Of a stretch of 64,000 nucleotides of DNA, positions 7,659 through 15,226 are shown piece after piece. Under the pieces are notes generated by a model that worked only from the letters and a program-made list of their open reading frames with translations, did not search any database and was not told the DNA's origin. The DNA lies in contig NZ_NMVP01000036.1 of the NCBI RefSeq assembly GCF_002250705.1, positions 1-64,000 on the forward strand, given 5' to 3'. The DNA is from Enemella evansiae. GTDB lineage: Bacteria > Actinomycetota > Actinomycetes > Propionibacteriales > Propionibacteriaceae. Position 1 is the first letter of the stretch. Every line of letters starts with the position of its first letter. Position numbers and translations under genes: made by a program.

Positions 7659-8456
7659 TCAGGGCAGGATCGAGTCCACGTAACCGCCGTCGACGCGGAC
7701 CGCGCCGCCGGTGGTGGCCGAGGCGAGCGGTGAGCTCAGATAGACCACCAGGTTGGCGATCTCCTCGGGTTCGATCAGCCGCTGGATCAGCGACTGCGGG
7801 CGATGGGTACGCATGAACTCCACCTGGGCCTGCTCCCAGGGCAGCTCCCGATCCACCAACTGGTACACGAAATCCTCGACGCCGGCGGTGTGGGTCGGCC
7901 CGGCGATCACCGAGTTGACGGTCACCCCGGTGCCGGCCGCGGCCTTCGCGAAACCGCGGGACACCGCGAGCAGCGCGGTCTTGGACATCCCGTAGTGGAT
8001 CATCTCCGCGGGGATCACGATCGCGGAATCGCTGGCGATGTTGAGAATCCGGCCCCAGCGCCGTTCGGTCATGCCCGGCAGCGTCGCCCGGATCAACCGG
8101 GTGGCGGCGAGCACGTTCACCTCGAAGAACCGCCGCCACTCCGCGTCGTCGATCTCCAGCGGTTCCCTGGCCTCGAAGATGCCGAGGTTGTTGACCAGCA
8201 CGTCGACCGCACCGGCCGCGGCCAGCACCTCGGCCGTCCCCTGTTCGTCGGTGACATCACCGGGTGCGGCGATCAGTTCCGCCCCGGGCACCTCCGCGCG
8301 TACCTCATCGATCGCCGCGGTCACCTTCTCCGCCGACCGGCCGTTGACCGCCACCCGCGCGCCGGCACGTGCCAGTCCGCGGGCGATGGCCAGCCCGATC
8401 CCCTGGGTGGATCCGGTCACCAGGGCGGTCCTGCCGCTCAGGTCGATCTCGATCAT
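7659..8456 (-). CDS. Short-chain dehydrogenase/reductase (SDR)
   Basis: A 265-residue classical SDR with a Rossmann fold. It shows the cofactor loop TGSTQGIG (about residues 15-22), the structural VNNLGIF, the catalytic Ser in NIASDSAIV, and the catalytic YGMSK tyrosine-lysine pair, ending with the usual DGGYVDSILP. An Arg in NGRSAEK after the second beta strand suggests NADPH preference. It reduces or oxidises an alcohol/ketone pair that the sequence does not reveal. The gene lies between two repeat clusters and appears to be a single transcription unit. Confidence 0.85.
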   Translation of the reverse strand: MIEIDLSGRTALVTGSTQGIGLAIARGLARAGARVAVNGRSAEKVTAAIDEVRAEVPGAELIAAPGDVTDEQGTAEVLAAAGAVDVLVNNLGIFEAREPLEIDDAEWRRFFEVNVLAATRLIRATLPGMTERRWGRILNIASDSAIVIPAEMIHYGMSKTALLAVSRGFAKAAAGTGVTVNSVIAGPTHTAGVEDFVYQLVDRELPWEQAQVEFMRTHRPQSLIQRLIEPEEIANLVVYLSSPLASATTGGAVRVDGGYVDSILP

Positions 8457-8479
8457 CGGTGGTCCTTTCGGTGGGGGTT

Positions 8480-8597
8480 CTCATCTCGACACGGCGCCAT
8501 TGCTCCGCTTCGCTCCACATGGCCGCCTACTCGATGAGCGTAGGAGTCGACACGGCGCCATTGCTCCGCATGGCCGCCTACTCGATGAGCGTAGGAC
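8480..8597. repeat. REP-like dispersed repeat, two inverted-orientation copies
   Basis: Two adjacent copies (about 8480-8544 and 8545-8597) of the same unit seen at 23968-24069 and 41155-41373. Each begins with a TCTCGACAC- or GTCGACAC-like end, continues GGCGCCATTGCTCCG and ends CTACTCGATGAGCGTAGGA. The second copy stops exactly at the mptB stop codon (8598-8600). Confidence 0.85.
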
Positions 8598-10172
8598 TCA
8601 GTCGTCGACGGCGCCGACCTTCTCCCGTTCCGGTTCGGCCCTGGTACGCCCCGGCGGTGCGGTGGCGCCGTCGGCGCGTTCGACGAAGTGCCGGCGGTCA
8701 TGGCTGAGGATCACCCAGGCGATCACCGCGGCCGCCGCGATACCGAGGGCCAGGGCGTCATTGCGCCAGGAGAAGCTCACCGAGGAATAGCTGAGCAGGG
8801 CGATCGACCCCCAGCTCGCGATCCGTACCAGCCGCAGCGAGGGGCGGACGAACGCGAACCAGGTGGCGGGCCAGGTGAAATACCAGGGGTGCAGCGCGGG
8901 GCTGCCGAGGATCAGCGCCACCCAGCCGAGGACCAGGAACTTCATCGGCTGCTTCGGACCCTGTTTCACCAGCAGGTAGAGGATCGTGAGCACCATCAGC
9001 ACCATGCCGATCTGCCGCGCGACCCGGACCGCCCCGAGCGCCGCGACGTGCTCACCCATGGCATTGAGCGCCAACCGGGCCAGGTCGCCGATCATCGTCG
9101 GCGGGGAGGGGGTGGAGACCATGCCGGGCACGTTGATCGCCAGCAGCCAGCCCCAGCCCTGCCCGTTCGGCATGCTGGCCAGGGTGATCAGGGTGAACGC
9201 CAGCACCATCACCAGGGTGCCCACCGCGACCCGCCAGGCCGCCTGCCAGAGCCGCAGCCACCAACCGGAGGCCGGCCGCAGCACCGGCCAGGCGAACAGC
9301 GCCACCGGCACGATCGCCAGGATGCCGGGGATCTTGATCGCCCCGGCGGCCGCGACCAGCACACAGCCGAGCAGGAAGCGTCGGCGTACCGCTGCATGCA
9401 ACGCCAGCGCGACGAAACCGATCATCACCGCATCGTTGTGCGCACCGCCGACCAGGTGCGCGATCACCAGCGGGTTGACCAACCCGAACCAGAGCGCCGA
9501 CCGCGGATCCACCCCGAGCCGGCGGGCCAGCGACGGCACGGTGAGCGCCGCCGCGAGGATGCCGGCGATCGCGAGCAGCCGCATCCCCAGCGCCGAGGAC
9601 CAGTAGGGCGACAGGCCGGAGGCATCCACCACCAGATGGGAGAGCTGCAGGCTGAGCGGACCATAGGGCGCGCGGGTGAAGCGCCAGGTCTCGACGACCT
9701 GCTCACCCCACCGGTTCTGCAGCATCCCCGCACCCATCTCATAGGGATTGAGCCCGGTGTGCAGCATGTAGCCCTCGGCCGCATAGGCGTACGAGTCGTG
9801 GCTGAAGATCGGCGGCGCGAGCAGCATCGGCAGCGACCACAACCCCAGCACCGCCAGGAAGTCGACCTTCGGCGCACCGGAGCGGGGCCGCAGTTTCAGC
9901 CAGGCGTCCATCACCAGCAGTACGCCGGTGAGCGCGGCCACCGTGCCGATCCCGGGCCAGAGCCAGGCGTACTGGCGGAACAGGCCGAGCACCTTCCACC
10001 ACGGGCTGTTGTCGGGCAGGAACGCCGGACTCAGCCCGCCGAGGGAGATCAACGCCGTACCGACCATGCCGCGGCGGACCGCGGGGACGGCGAAGGCCTG
10101 GATCAGCAGCTCGGTGGCCGCCCGCTGGAACCGGTCGAATCGGGTGGCCGCTTCGCGCACGGTGAGCGCCAT
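8598..10172 (-). CDS. mptB: Polyprenol-phosphomannose-dependent alpha-1,6-mannosyltransferase
   Basis: A 524-residue GT-C-type membrane glycosyltransferase with about a dozen hydrophobic segments. It matches MptB, which builds the alpha-1,6-mannan backbone of actinobacterial lipoglycans (lipomannan/lipoarabinomannan) from polyprenol-phosphate mannose outside the membrane. Diagnostic segments are PPIFSHDSYAYAAEGYMLHTG with the catalytic acidic residue of the first loop, GLNPYEMGAG, APYGPLSLQ and GGAHNDAVMIG. ATG at 10172 is preferred to the in-frame GTG at 10187 because GGAGGAGG lies 6 bases upstream. The C-terminus is hydrophilic and ends at a repeat. It is divergent from an MFS gene. Confidence 0.88.
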   Translation of the reverse strand: MALTVREAATRFDRFQRAATELLIQAFAVPAVRRGMVGTALISLGGLSPAFLPDNSPWWKVLGLFRQYAWLWPGIGTVAALTGVLLVMDAWLKLRPRSGAPKVDFLAVLGLWSLPMLLAPPIFSHDSYAYAAEGYMLHTGLNPYEMGAGMLQNRWGEQVVETWRFTRAPYGPLSLQLSHLVVDASGLSPYWSSALGMRLLAIAGILAAALTVPSLARRLGVDPRSALWFGLVNPLVIAHLVGGAHNDAVMIGFVALALHAAVRRRFLLGCVLVAAAGAIKIPGILAIVPVALFAWPVLRPASGWWLRLWQAAWRVAVGTLVMVLAFTLITLASMPNGQGWGWLLAINVPGMVSTPSPPTMIGDLARLALNAMGEHVAALGAVRVARQIGMVLMVLTILYLLVKQGPKQPMKFLVLGWVALILGSPALHPWYFTWPATWFAFVRPSLRLVRIASWGSIALLSYSSVSFSWRNDALALGIAAAAVIAWVILSHDRRHFVERADGATAPPGRTRAEPEREKVGAVDD

Positions 10173-10245
10173 GGCCACCTCCTCCACACCTCGTTCACGG
10201 TTCGGGCCCGTACGACAGCGTAGTCACCCCGGGCCGCCACGCAGT

Positions 10246-10263
10246 TATCTTGATATCGAGATA
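10246..10263. promoter_or_regulatory. MarR/PadR-like palindrome upstream of MFS gene
   Basis: TATCTTGAT-ATCGAGATA is an 18-bp palindrome with 8 of 9 pairs, 24 bp before the MFS start and 73 bp before the mptB start. Palindromes of this A/T-rich kind around a TGATATC core are typical for MarR- or PadR-type repressors of drug exporters. No such regulator is encoded in this window. Confidence 0.5.
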
Positions 10264-10287
10264 GGTTGTCCGGGTGGGGGTGACCGC

Positions 10288-11517
10288 ATGATCAAGCAGA
10301 TCTTCTGGCCGGTACTCGCCCCCGCCTTCCTCTACCAGGTGGGTTCCGGGGCACTCACCCCGGTCGTGGTGCTGGCCGCACTCTCGCTGGGCGCCGGCCA
10401 TGCGCTCGCCGGCGGCATCGTCACCGCGATGGGGGTGGCCGCGATCATCGCCTCGATCCCCGCCGGTCGACTCGTCGACCGCCTCGGCGACCGGAACGCG
10501 ATGGGCCTGGCGACGGTGCTGGTGGCGGTGTTGACGACGGTCGCGGTGCTGGTGCTCACCCTGCGGCCGGGCAACGGGGTCTGGCTGTTCACCGGTGCGA
10601 TCGTGTTGATCGGCGCCACCGAGGTGGTCTGGTCGCTGGCCCGGCAGGCGCTGGTCGCCGAGACCGTACCGCCGCAGCGGATCGCGATGGCGATGACCAG
10701 CCTGGGCGGCGCGGCCCGCGCCGGCCAGCTCGTCGGACCGGCGCTCGGCGCGCTGCTGCTGCTCCGGTTGCCGCTGCAGTCGGTGTTCGTGCTGCACATC
10801 GTCGCCGCGCTCGCCGCGACGGTGCTGATCTGGCGCTCCCGCTTCGGCGCCCCCACCGCGCGACCCGCGCGTCCGGCGTACGCCGAACGGGGCCGGAGGC
10901 CGCCGAAGCTGGACGTGCGCTGGAAGGCGGTCGCACTGGCGGGGGTGAGCATGGTGACGCTGTCGATGGCACGGCAGGGCAAGAACGTCGTGGTGCCGCT
11001 GTGGGGTGATCAGCTCCAGCTCTCCCCCAGTGCGATCTCGCTGCTGGTCGCGCTCGGCTCGGCGATCGAACTGCTGCTGATCGTGCCCGGTGGCATCCTC
11101 AAGGACCGGATGGGCCGGACCAGTGTGCTGGTCACCTGTCTGCTGCTGCTCGGGGTCGGGTTCGCGATCGTGCCGCTGGCGCCGACGGTCTGGGTGTTCG
11201 TGGTCGGGCTGGTGATCCTCTCGATCGGCAACGGCCTGGGCTCGGGGATCAACATGACCCTGGGCGCCGACCTCAGTCCACCGGTCGGCCGGGCCGGCTT
11301 CCTCGACTACTGGACGACGCTCACCCAGGCCGGCGCCTTCGCCGGACCCGGCCTGGTCACCGCGGTGGTCGCGGCCGCCAGCCTGTCCGCGGCGGTCTGG
11401 GCACTGGCCGCCGCGCCGCTGTTCGGCGCGGTCTGGCTGCTCTGCTTCCAACACGTCATCGGACTGCCCTCGGCCCGCCGCGCGCGCATCGAGCGGGTCG
11501 AGGGGGTGGAAGGATGA
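10288..11517 (+). CDS. MFS transporter (drug-exporter-like)
   Basis: A 409-residue major facilitator protein with about twelve membrane helices. Typical motifs are GRLVDRLGDRNAMG in the first cytoplasmic loop (motif A, near residue 62) and the second-half equivalent GGILKDRMGRTS. The fold and the palindromic site upstream fit a proton-driven exporter of small molecules. The substrate is unknown. ATG at 10288 follows a GGGGGTG stretch; the frame is open upstream but runs over mptB. The amylosucrase-like gene begins 4 bp after its stop, so the two are likely co-transcribed. Confidence 0.85.
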   Translation: MIKQIFWPVLAPAFLYQVGSGALTPVVVLAALSLGAGHALAGGIVTAMGVAAIIASIPAGRLVDRLGDRNAMGLATVLVAVLTTVAVLVLTLRPGNGVWLFTGAIVLIGATEVVWSLARQALVAETVPPQRIAMAMTSLGGAARAGQLVGPALGALLLLRLPLQSVFVLHIVAALAATVLIWRSRFGAPTARPARPAYAERGRRPPKLDVRWKAVALAGVSMVTLSMARQGKNVVVPLWGDQLQLSPSAISLLVALGSAIELLLIVPGGILKDRMGRTSVLVTCLLLLGVGFAIVPLAPTVWVFVVGLVILSIGNGLGSGINMTLGADLSPPVGRAGFLDYWTTLTQAGAFAGPGLVTAVVAAASLSAAVWALAAAPLFGAVWLLCFQHVIGLPSARRARIERVEGVEG

Positions 11518-11521
11518 CCCC

Positions 11522-13093
11522 ATGCCGACCGCCGACGCCACGTTCACCGCACGCCGCGACGCGCTGTGGCCCCAGGCGCTCGGCGCGCTGCGTGGGCTGA
11601 TCGGTCAGCGGCCGGAGACCGATACCGAACTGGAGCGGATCGCGGCGAGCTGCGCGCAGGCGTACGCCGACCGGCCGGCCGAGCTGCGGGCACTCGACGA
11701 ACGCCGGCTGGTCACCCCGGACTGGTACCAGCGCAGCGAGATGGTCGGCTACCTCGCCTACGCCGACCGGTTCGCCGGTACGCCGGGTGGCGTGGTCGAG
11801 CGGATCGGTTATCTGCAACAGCTCGGCGTCAACCATCTGCACCTGCTGCCGATGCCCGGCGAACGCTTCGAGCCGGCCGATCTGCGGGGGTTGGGCGAGG
11901 CGCTGCGTGGTCGCGGGATCGCGCTCGGGGTGGATGCCGGGCCGATCGAACCGGACTCCTTCGACCGGCTCTTCGATGAAGTCTTCGCACTGGCGAATGC
12001 CGGAGTCGAGGTGATCCGGATCGACCCGGGGAAGGTCCCCGAGGTGCATATCCTGCTGATCGCCTGTCGGGCCTTGCTCGGCATCGTCGCCCCCGGTGTG
12101 CTGCTGCTGGCCGGCGCGACCCCGAACCCGGGATCACCGGTCGACTGGTTCGGTCGTGGCATCGCCACCGGTGCGGAATGCCAGCTGGCGTACCAGCCCA
12201 CCGTCCCGACCATGTTGTGGAGCGCCCTCGCCGAACAGGACGTCCGGCTCACCCGCCTGGTGCTGAACGCGGTCCCGGCGATTCCACCGAACGCCTCCTG
12301 GGTGCTCGCGGCCCGCTCCCCGGCGGATCTCGACTTCGACATCAGCAACGATCAAGCCGCAGCGCTGGGGCTCGACGGTGCCGCGCATCGCTCGTTCCTG
12401 GCCGACTTCTATTCCGGGGAGTTCCCCGGTTCGTTCGCGAGCGGCGAGGTGTCCGGCCGTGACCCCGAGACCGGTGACCGGCGGATCGCCGGCACCCTCG
12501 CGTCGCTGGCCGGGCTGGAACGGGCCCGGTCCCTGAGTGGCGCCGATCGGCAGTCCGAGACCGACCTGGCCATCCGCCGGATCCTGCTGCTGCACGCGCT
12601 CACGATGTCGCTCGGCGGGCTGCCGATGATCAACTCCGGTGACGAACTGGGCCAGTTCAACGACCGCTCCTATCTCGCCGATCCGGCGCTGGCCGCGGAC
12701 GGGCACTGGCTGCACCGCCCGCCGCTGGACTGGGCCGCGGCCGCCCGGCGGTTCGATCCGACCACCGCGGAGTGCCGGATCTTCTCCGGCCTGGCGAATC
12801 TGGTCGAGGCCCGGAGACGGACACCCCAGCTGCACGCCCAGGCCGGCAGCCGGGTGGTCGAGGTCGGCAACAACCACGTCCTCGGCGTGCTGCGGGAGAG
12901 TCCCCGCGGCACCGTCCTGGTGCTCGCGAATCTGTCCGCCCGGGCCTACTCGATCGGGCTGCATTCGGCACCGTGGTTCGCCCCGGGCGCCGGGCTGCGG
13001 GATCTGATCTCCGGTCATCCCGAGGAGCGCACGGTGCGGATGGATCCCTACCAGGTCCGCTGGCTGGCCGAGCTCCCCCGCGCCAACCGATAG
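11522..13093 (+). CDS. Amylosucrase-like GH13 protein lacking catalytic residues
   Basis: A 523-residue protein that follows amylosucrase (GH13_4) almost end to end: MVGYLAYADRFAGT, YLQQLGVNHLHLLPM, CQLAYQPTVPTMLWSALA, SGRDPETGDRRIAGT, GLPMINSGDELGQFND and DPYQVRWLAEL. However, the barrel is about 110 residues short. The segment holding the B domain and the DFxFNHT motif is gone. The general acid/base Glu site reads LLLAGATPN. The RSHDD motif reads ARSPADLD, losing the His and one Asp. Only the nucleophile-equivalent Asp168 (VIRID) remains. It cannot use the normal GH13 mechanism, so a binding or regulatory role, or decay with the frame intact, must be considered. Confidence 0.75.
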   Translation: MPTADATFTARRDALWPQALGALRGLIGQRPETDTELERIAASCAQAYADRPAELRALDERRLVTPDWYQRSEMVGYLAYADRFAGTPGGVVERIGYLQQLGVNHLHLLPMPGERFEPADLRGLGEALRGRGIALGVDAGPIEPDSFDRLFDEVFALANAGVEVIRIDPGKVPEVHILLIACRALLGIVAPGVLLLAGATPNPGSPVDWFGRGIATGAECQLAYQPTVPTMLWSALAEQDVRLTRLVLNAVPAIPPNASWVLAARSPADLDFDISNDQAAALGLDGAAHRSFLADFYSGEFPGSFASGEVSGRDPETGDRRIAGTLASLAGLERARSLSGADRQSETDLAIRRILLLHALTMSLGGLPMINSGDELGQFNDRSYLADPALAADGHWLHRPPLDWAAAARRFDPTTAECRIFSGLANLVEARRRTPQLHAQAGSRVVEVGNNHVLGVLRESPRGTVLVLANLSARAYSIGLHSAPWFAPGAGLRDLISGHPEERTVRMDPYQVRWLAELPRANR

Positions 13094-13096
13094 GGG

Positions 13097-13441
13097 TCAG
13101 CGGAGCTCGTCGATGCCGTGCGCGAGCGCGGCGAGGTCGTCGGCCGGCGGCACGTGCGCGCCGTTCCACTCCAGCGCGTCGAAGGGGCACTCCTCCACGC
13201 AGATCCCGCAGTACATGCACAGCGACCAGTCGATGACGAAGCGGTCCAGCACGTTGTGGGTGCGCTCCCGCATCCCGCGGCCGGTGAGCTGGGCGGGGGC
13301 GTTCGGGTCGACCTCGGTGTGCGAGTCGATGTGGATGCACCAGGCCGGGCACTCCCGGGCACAGATCATGCAGGAGGTGCAGTTCTCCTCGATCAGCCGG
13401 ATCTTGCCGTGGGTACGCCCCTGATCCTCGGCCGCGCTCAT
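13097..13441 (-). CDS. NuoI-like 2x[4Fe-4S] ferredoxin-type subunit (orphan trio)
   Basis: A 114-residue iron-sulfur protein with two classical 4Fe-4S motifs: CTSCMICARECPAWCI (about residues 21-36) and CMYCGICVEECPFDAL (about 76-91). Spacing and sequence match the NuoI/HycF-type subunit that passes electrons inside complex I-like enzymes. It is the third gene of a minus-strand NuoB-NuoC-NuoI trio, overlapping the NuoC-like gene by 4 bp. A second, longer nuoI lies in the complete nuo operon (57717-58304), so this copy is paralogous. A free ferredoxin role is an alternative. Confidence 0.85.
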   Translation of the reverse strand: MSAAEDQGRTHGKIRLIEENCTSCMICARECPAWCIHIDSHTEVDPNAPAQLTGRGMRERTHNVLDRFVIDWSLCMYCGICVEECPFDALEWNGAHVPPADDLAALAHGIDELR

Positions 13442-13998
13442 CGACGCCTCCGGACCCGGCCGCCCTGGGCGCTGACGGCGATCTCGTCGGGCGTCGGCGG
13501 CGGGGCGGCGGGGTCGCGGTCACCCCACACCTCGGGATCGGGTACGCCCGGGGGCACCATCCGGCGCCGGCTGGCGGCACCGGTCTCACCGGGCTCCTTG
13601 GCACCGGGCCAGCTCGCCGCCGCCCGTGCCCCGAGGACCTCGTCCTTGCGCAGCGGATGTCCGCCGTAGCGCGGTTCGATGAGCAGCGAGGTCGGATCGC
13701 CGCCGGTGAACCGGACCCCGAACAGGTCGGCCAGTTCCCGTTCGGCCCAGGCGGCCCCGCCGAACACCTCGGTCAGGCTGCCCAGCACCGGTTCGTCGCG
13801 CGGCACCCGGGTCTCCAGCCGGAGCGAGGCCCCCGAGCCGCGATCCAGCAGCTGCAGCACGATCCGGAACTCCTGGGCCCGGCCGATCTCGTCGACGCAG
13901 TCCAGCCAGTCGAAGAAGGCGTATCCCGTCGCGGCCGCGGCCCGGGCGGCGCTCACCCACTCACCCGGCGGCACCGGGCGCACCTCGACCTCAGCCAT
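13438..13998 (-). CDS. NuoC-like (30-kDa) complex I-type subunit (orphan trio)
   Basis: A 186-residue protein with the NuoC core: FFDWLDCVDE near residue 28 and the signature ERELADLFGVRFTGGDPTSL followed by GGHPLRKDE. After the signature comes a low-complexity Pro/Arg tail of about 60 residues. NuoC and its partner NuoD hold NuoB in place in complex I and group 4 hydrogenases; no nuoD-like gene is nearby. ATG at 13998 overlaps the NuoB-like stop by 8 bp, and its own stop overlaps the ferredoxin gene by 4 bp, so the three are translationally coupled. Confidence 0.8.
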   Translation of the reverse strand: MAEVEVRPVPPGEWVSAARAAAATGYAFFDWLDCVDEIGRAQEFRIVLQLLDRGSGASLRLETRVPRDEPVLGSLTEVFGGAAWAERELADLFGVRFTGGDPTSLLIEPRYGGHPLRKDEVLGARAAASWPGAKEPGETGAASRRRMVPPGVPDPEVWGDRDPAAPPPTPDEIAVSAQGGRVRRRR

Positions 13999-14398
13999 CG
14001 ACCGGCACCCCCTGGCCGGCCGGCGCGCGCAACGAGTCGAGCGCGTCGCGGATGGCCTGCGGCGGGGGCGGGCAGCCGGGGACGAAGACATCCACCTCGA
14101 CGAACTGCGAGATGCCCTTGGTGACCGCATAGGAATCCCAGTAGGGGCCACCGGAACTGGCGCAGGCACCGAAGGAGACGACCTTCGCCCCGGGCGTCCG
14201 CCCGAGGATCTCCTGGATGATCGGCAGCACCGCATCGGTCACCGTGCCGGAGACGATGACCGCGACCGGATCCTCGGGCCGCAGGTCCGCGCTCTCCACC
14301 CGGTACGCCCCAGCGGCCTCGAACTCCAGCGTGCAGCAGGCCAGCGCGATGTCGACCACCATCAGGGATCGGTCGCCGTACCAGTCGAAGCAGCGCAT
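13991..14398 (-). CDS. NuoB-like (PSST) complex I-type subunit (orphan trio)
   Basis: A 135-residue NuoB-family protein. All four ligands of cluster N2 are visible: the CC pair in LACCTLEF, Cys in SFGACASSGG, and Cys in VPGCPPPPQAI. It is shorter at the N-terminus than most NuoB proteins but otherwise complete. As first gene of the trio it starts 43 bp from a large inverted repeat and a broken divergent gene. The membrane and NuoD subunits expected for a working complex are absent in this locus, so it may be a remnant or may serve another complex. Confidence 0.85.
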   Translation of the reverse strand: MRCFDWYGDRSLMVVDIALACCTLEFEAAGAYRVESADLRPEDPVAVIVSGTVTDAVLPIIQEILGRTPGAKVVSFGACASSGGPYWDSYAVTKGISQFVEVDVFVPGCPPPPQAIRDALDSLRAPAGQGVPVDG

Positions 14399-14441
14399 GG
14401 CCCGAAGCCTACGGCGTAACGCCGACTTACCCCGCGGTCGA

Positions 14442-14533
14442 ACAACTGATGTCCACTCTCGTTCTCAGGCCCCGACGAGACCATGCGGCCCAGCGGCCCG
14501 CGTCGCGATTCGAGAGTGGAGATCAGCTGTTGT
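14442..14533. repeat. Inverted repeat between NuoB-like gene and DUF559 pseudogene
   Basis: The left arm 14442-14461 (ACAACTGATGTCCACTCTCG) pairs with the right arm 14511-14533 with one mismatch and a 3-base bulge, around a GC-rich loop of about 49 bases. It abuts the truncated 5' end of the pseudogene and may have taken part in its disruption. Confidence 0.7.
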
Positions 14534-15051
14534 CCACAGGGCGACCCCGTTGCGCAGCGCCGTGCGCTGGCTGGCGTCCCGCGGCGAACTCGTGCGGGTG
14601 CTGCCCGGTTGCTTCGTGTCGGCCGCGGTCGCCGATGACCCGGCCGTTCGAGCTCTGGCGCTCGTCCACTACCTGCCGGACGCGGTCCTGATCGGGCGAT
14701 CGGCCGCGATGCTCACCGGCTGGGCGGATCAGAAGCCGCCCCTGGTCCGAGGCGGAGCGGAAGGCCCACTGCCTGCTCCGCGATGCCGGCCTCACCTTTC
14801 AGACCAAGCATGCGATCCGGATCGATGGCGAGACCTTCTTCCTCGACGTCGCGCTCCCCGAGCTGCGGCTCGGTATCGAACTCAACGGCTTCGAACGCCA
14901 TGGCCGGCGGGAGGTCTTCGAGAACGATCACCGGCGCCGCAACGCGGTACACCTGGCGGGTTGGCTCATCCTCGAGTTCACCTGGCGGATGATCACCGAC
15001 CATCCGGACCGTTTCGTCGAGACCGTCCTGCGCGCCATCGCTCAACGGTGA
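14532..15051 (+). pseudogene. Broken DUF559/Vsr-like protein with AbiEi-type N-domain
   Basis: The first part (14532 to about 14726) reads an AbiEi-like N-terminal segment: RSAVRWLASRGELVRVLPGC, then DAVLIGRSAAMLTGW. The continuation is one frame over from about 14725 (SRPWSEAERKAHCLLRDAGL) and runs as a DUF559, Vsr-endonuclease-like domain (LGIELNGFERHGRR, ENDHRRRNAVHLAGW) to a TGA at 15049. The roughly 100 residues usually found between the two parts are missing, and no start codon lies in frame at the 5' end. It is best explained by an internal deletion with frameshift plus loss of the N-terminus at the inverted repeat. Confidence 0.75.
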
Positions 15052-15226
15052 AGCGCGACGCCACCGGGAGCCCGCTACCACGCTCTCACCCCCTGGCCGC
15101 ACTACGGGACGGTAAGGACGCCCTCACCGGGCGAGGTATCGTCGGACGGTACGCCCATTGCGCCGGTCGATCCGAATCGACCCGACCGGCACCCAGGTGG
15201 CCCCGACCCAGAAAGGCTGCTGTTTC

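Noticed and set aside
11522..13093. Active amylosucrase or trehalose synthase
   Set aside because: The acid/base Glu, His-Asp pair and B domain are missing.
14532..15051. Intact AbiEi-type antitoxin
   Set aside because: No start codon in frame, a frame change near 14725 and a missing central part.
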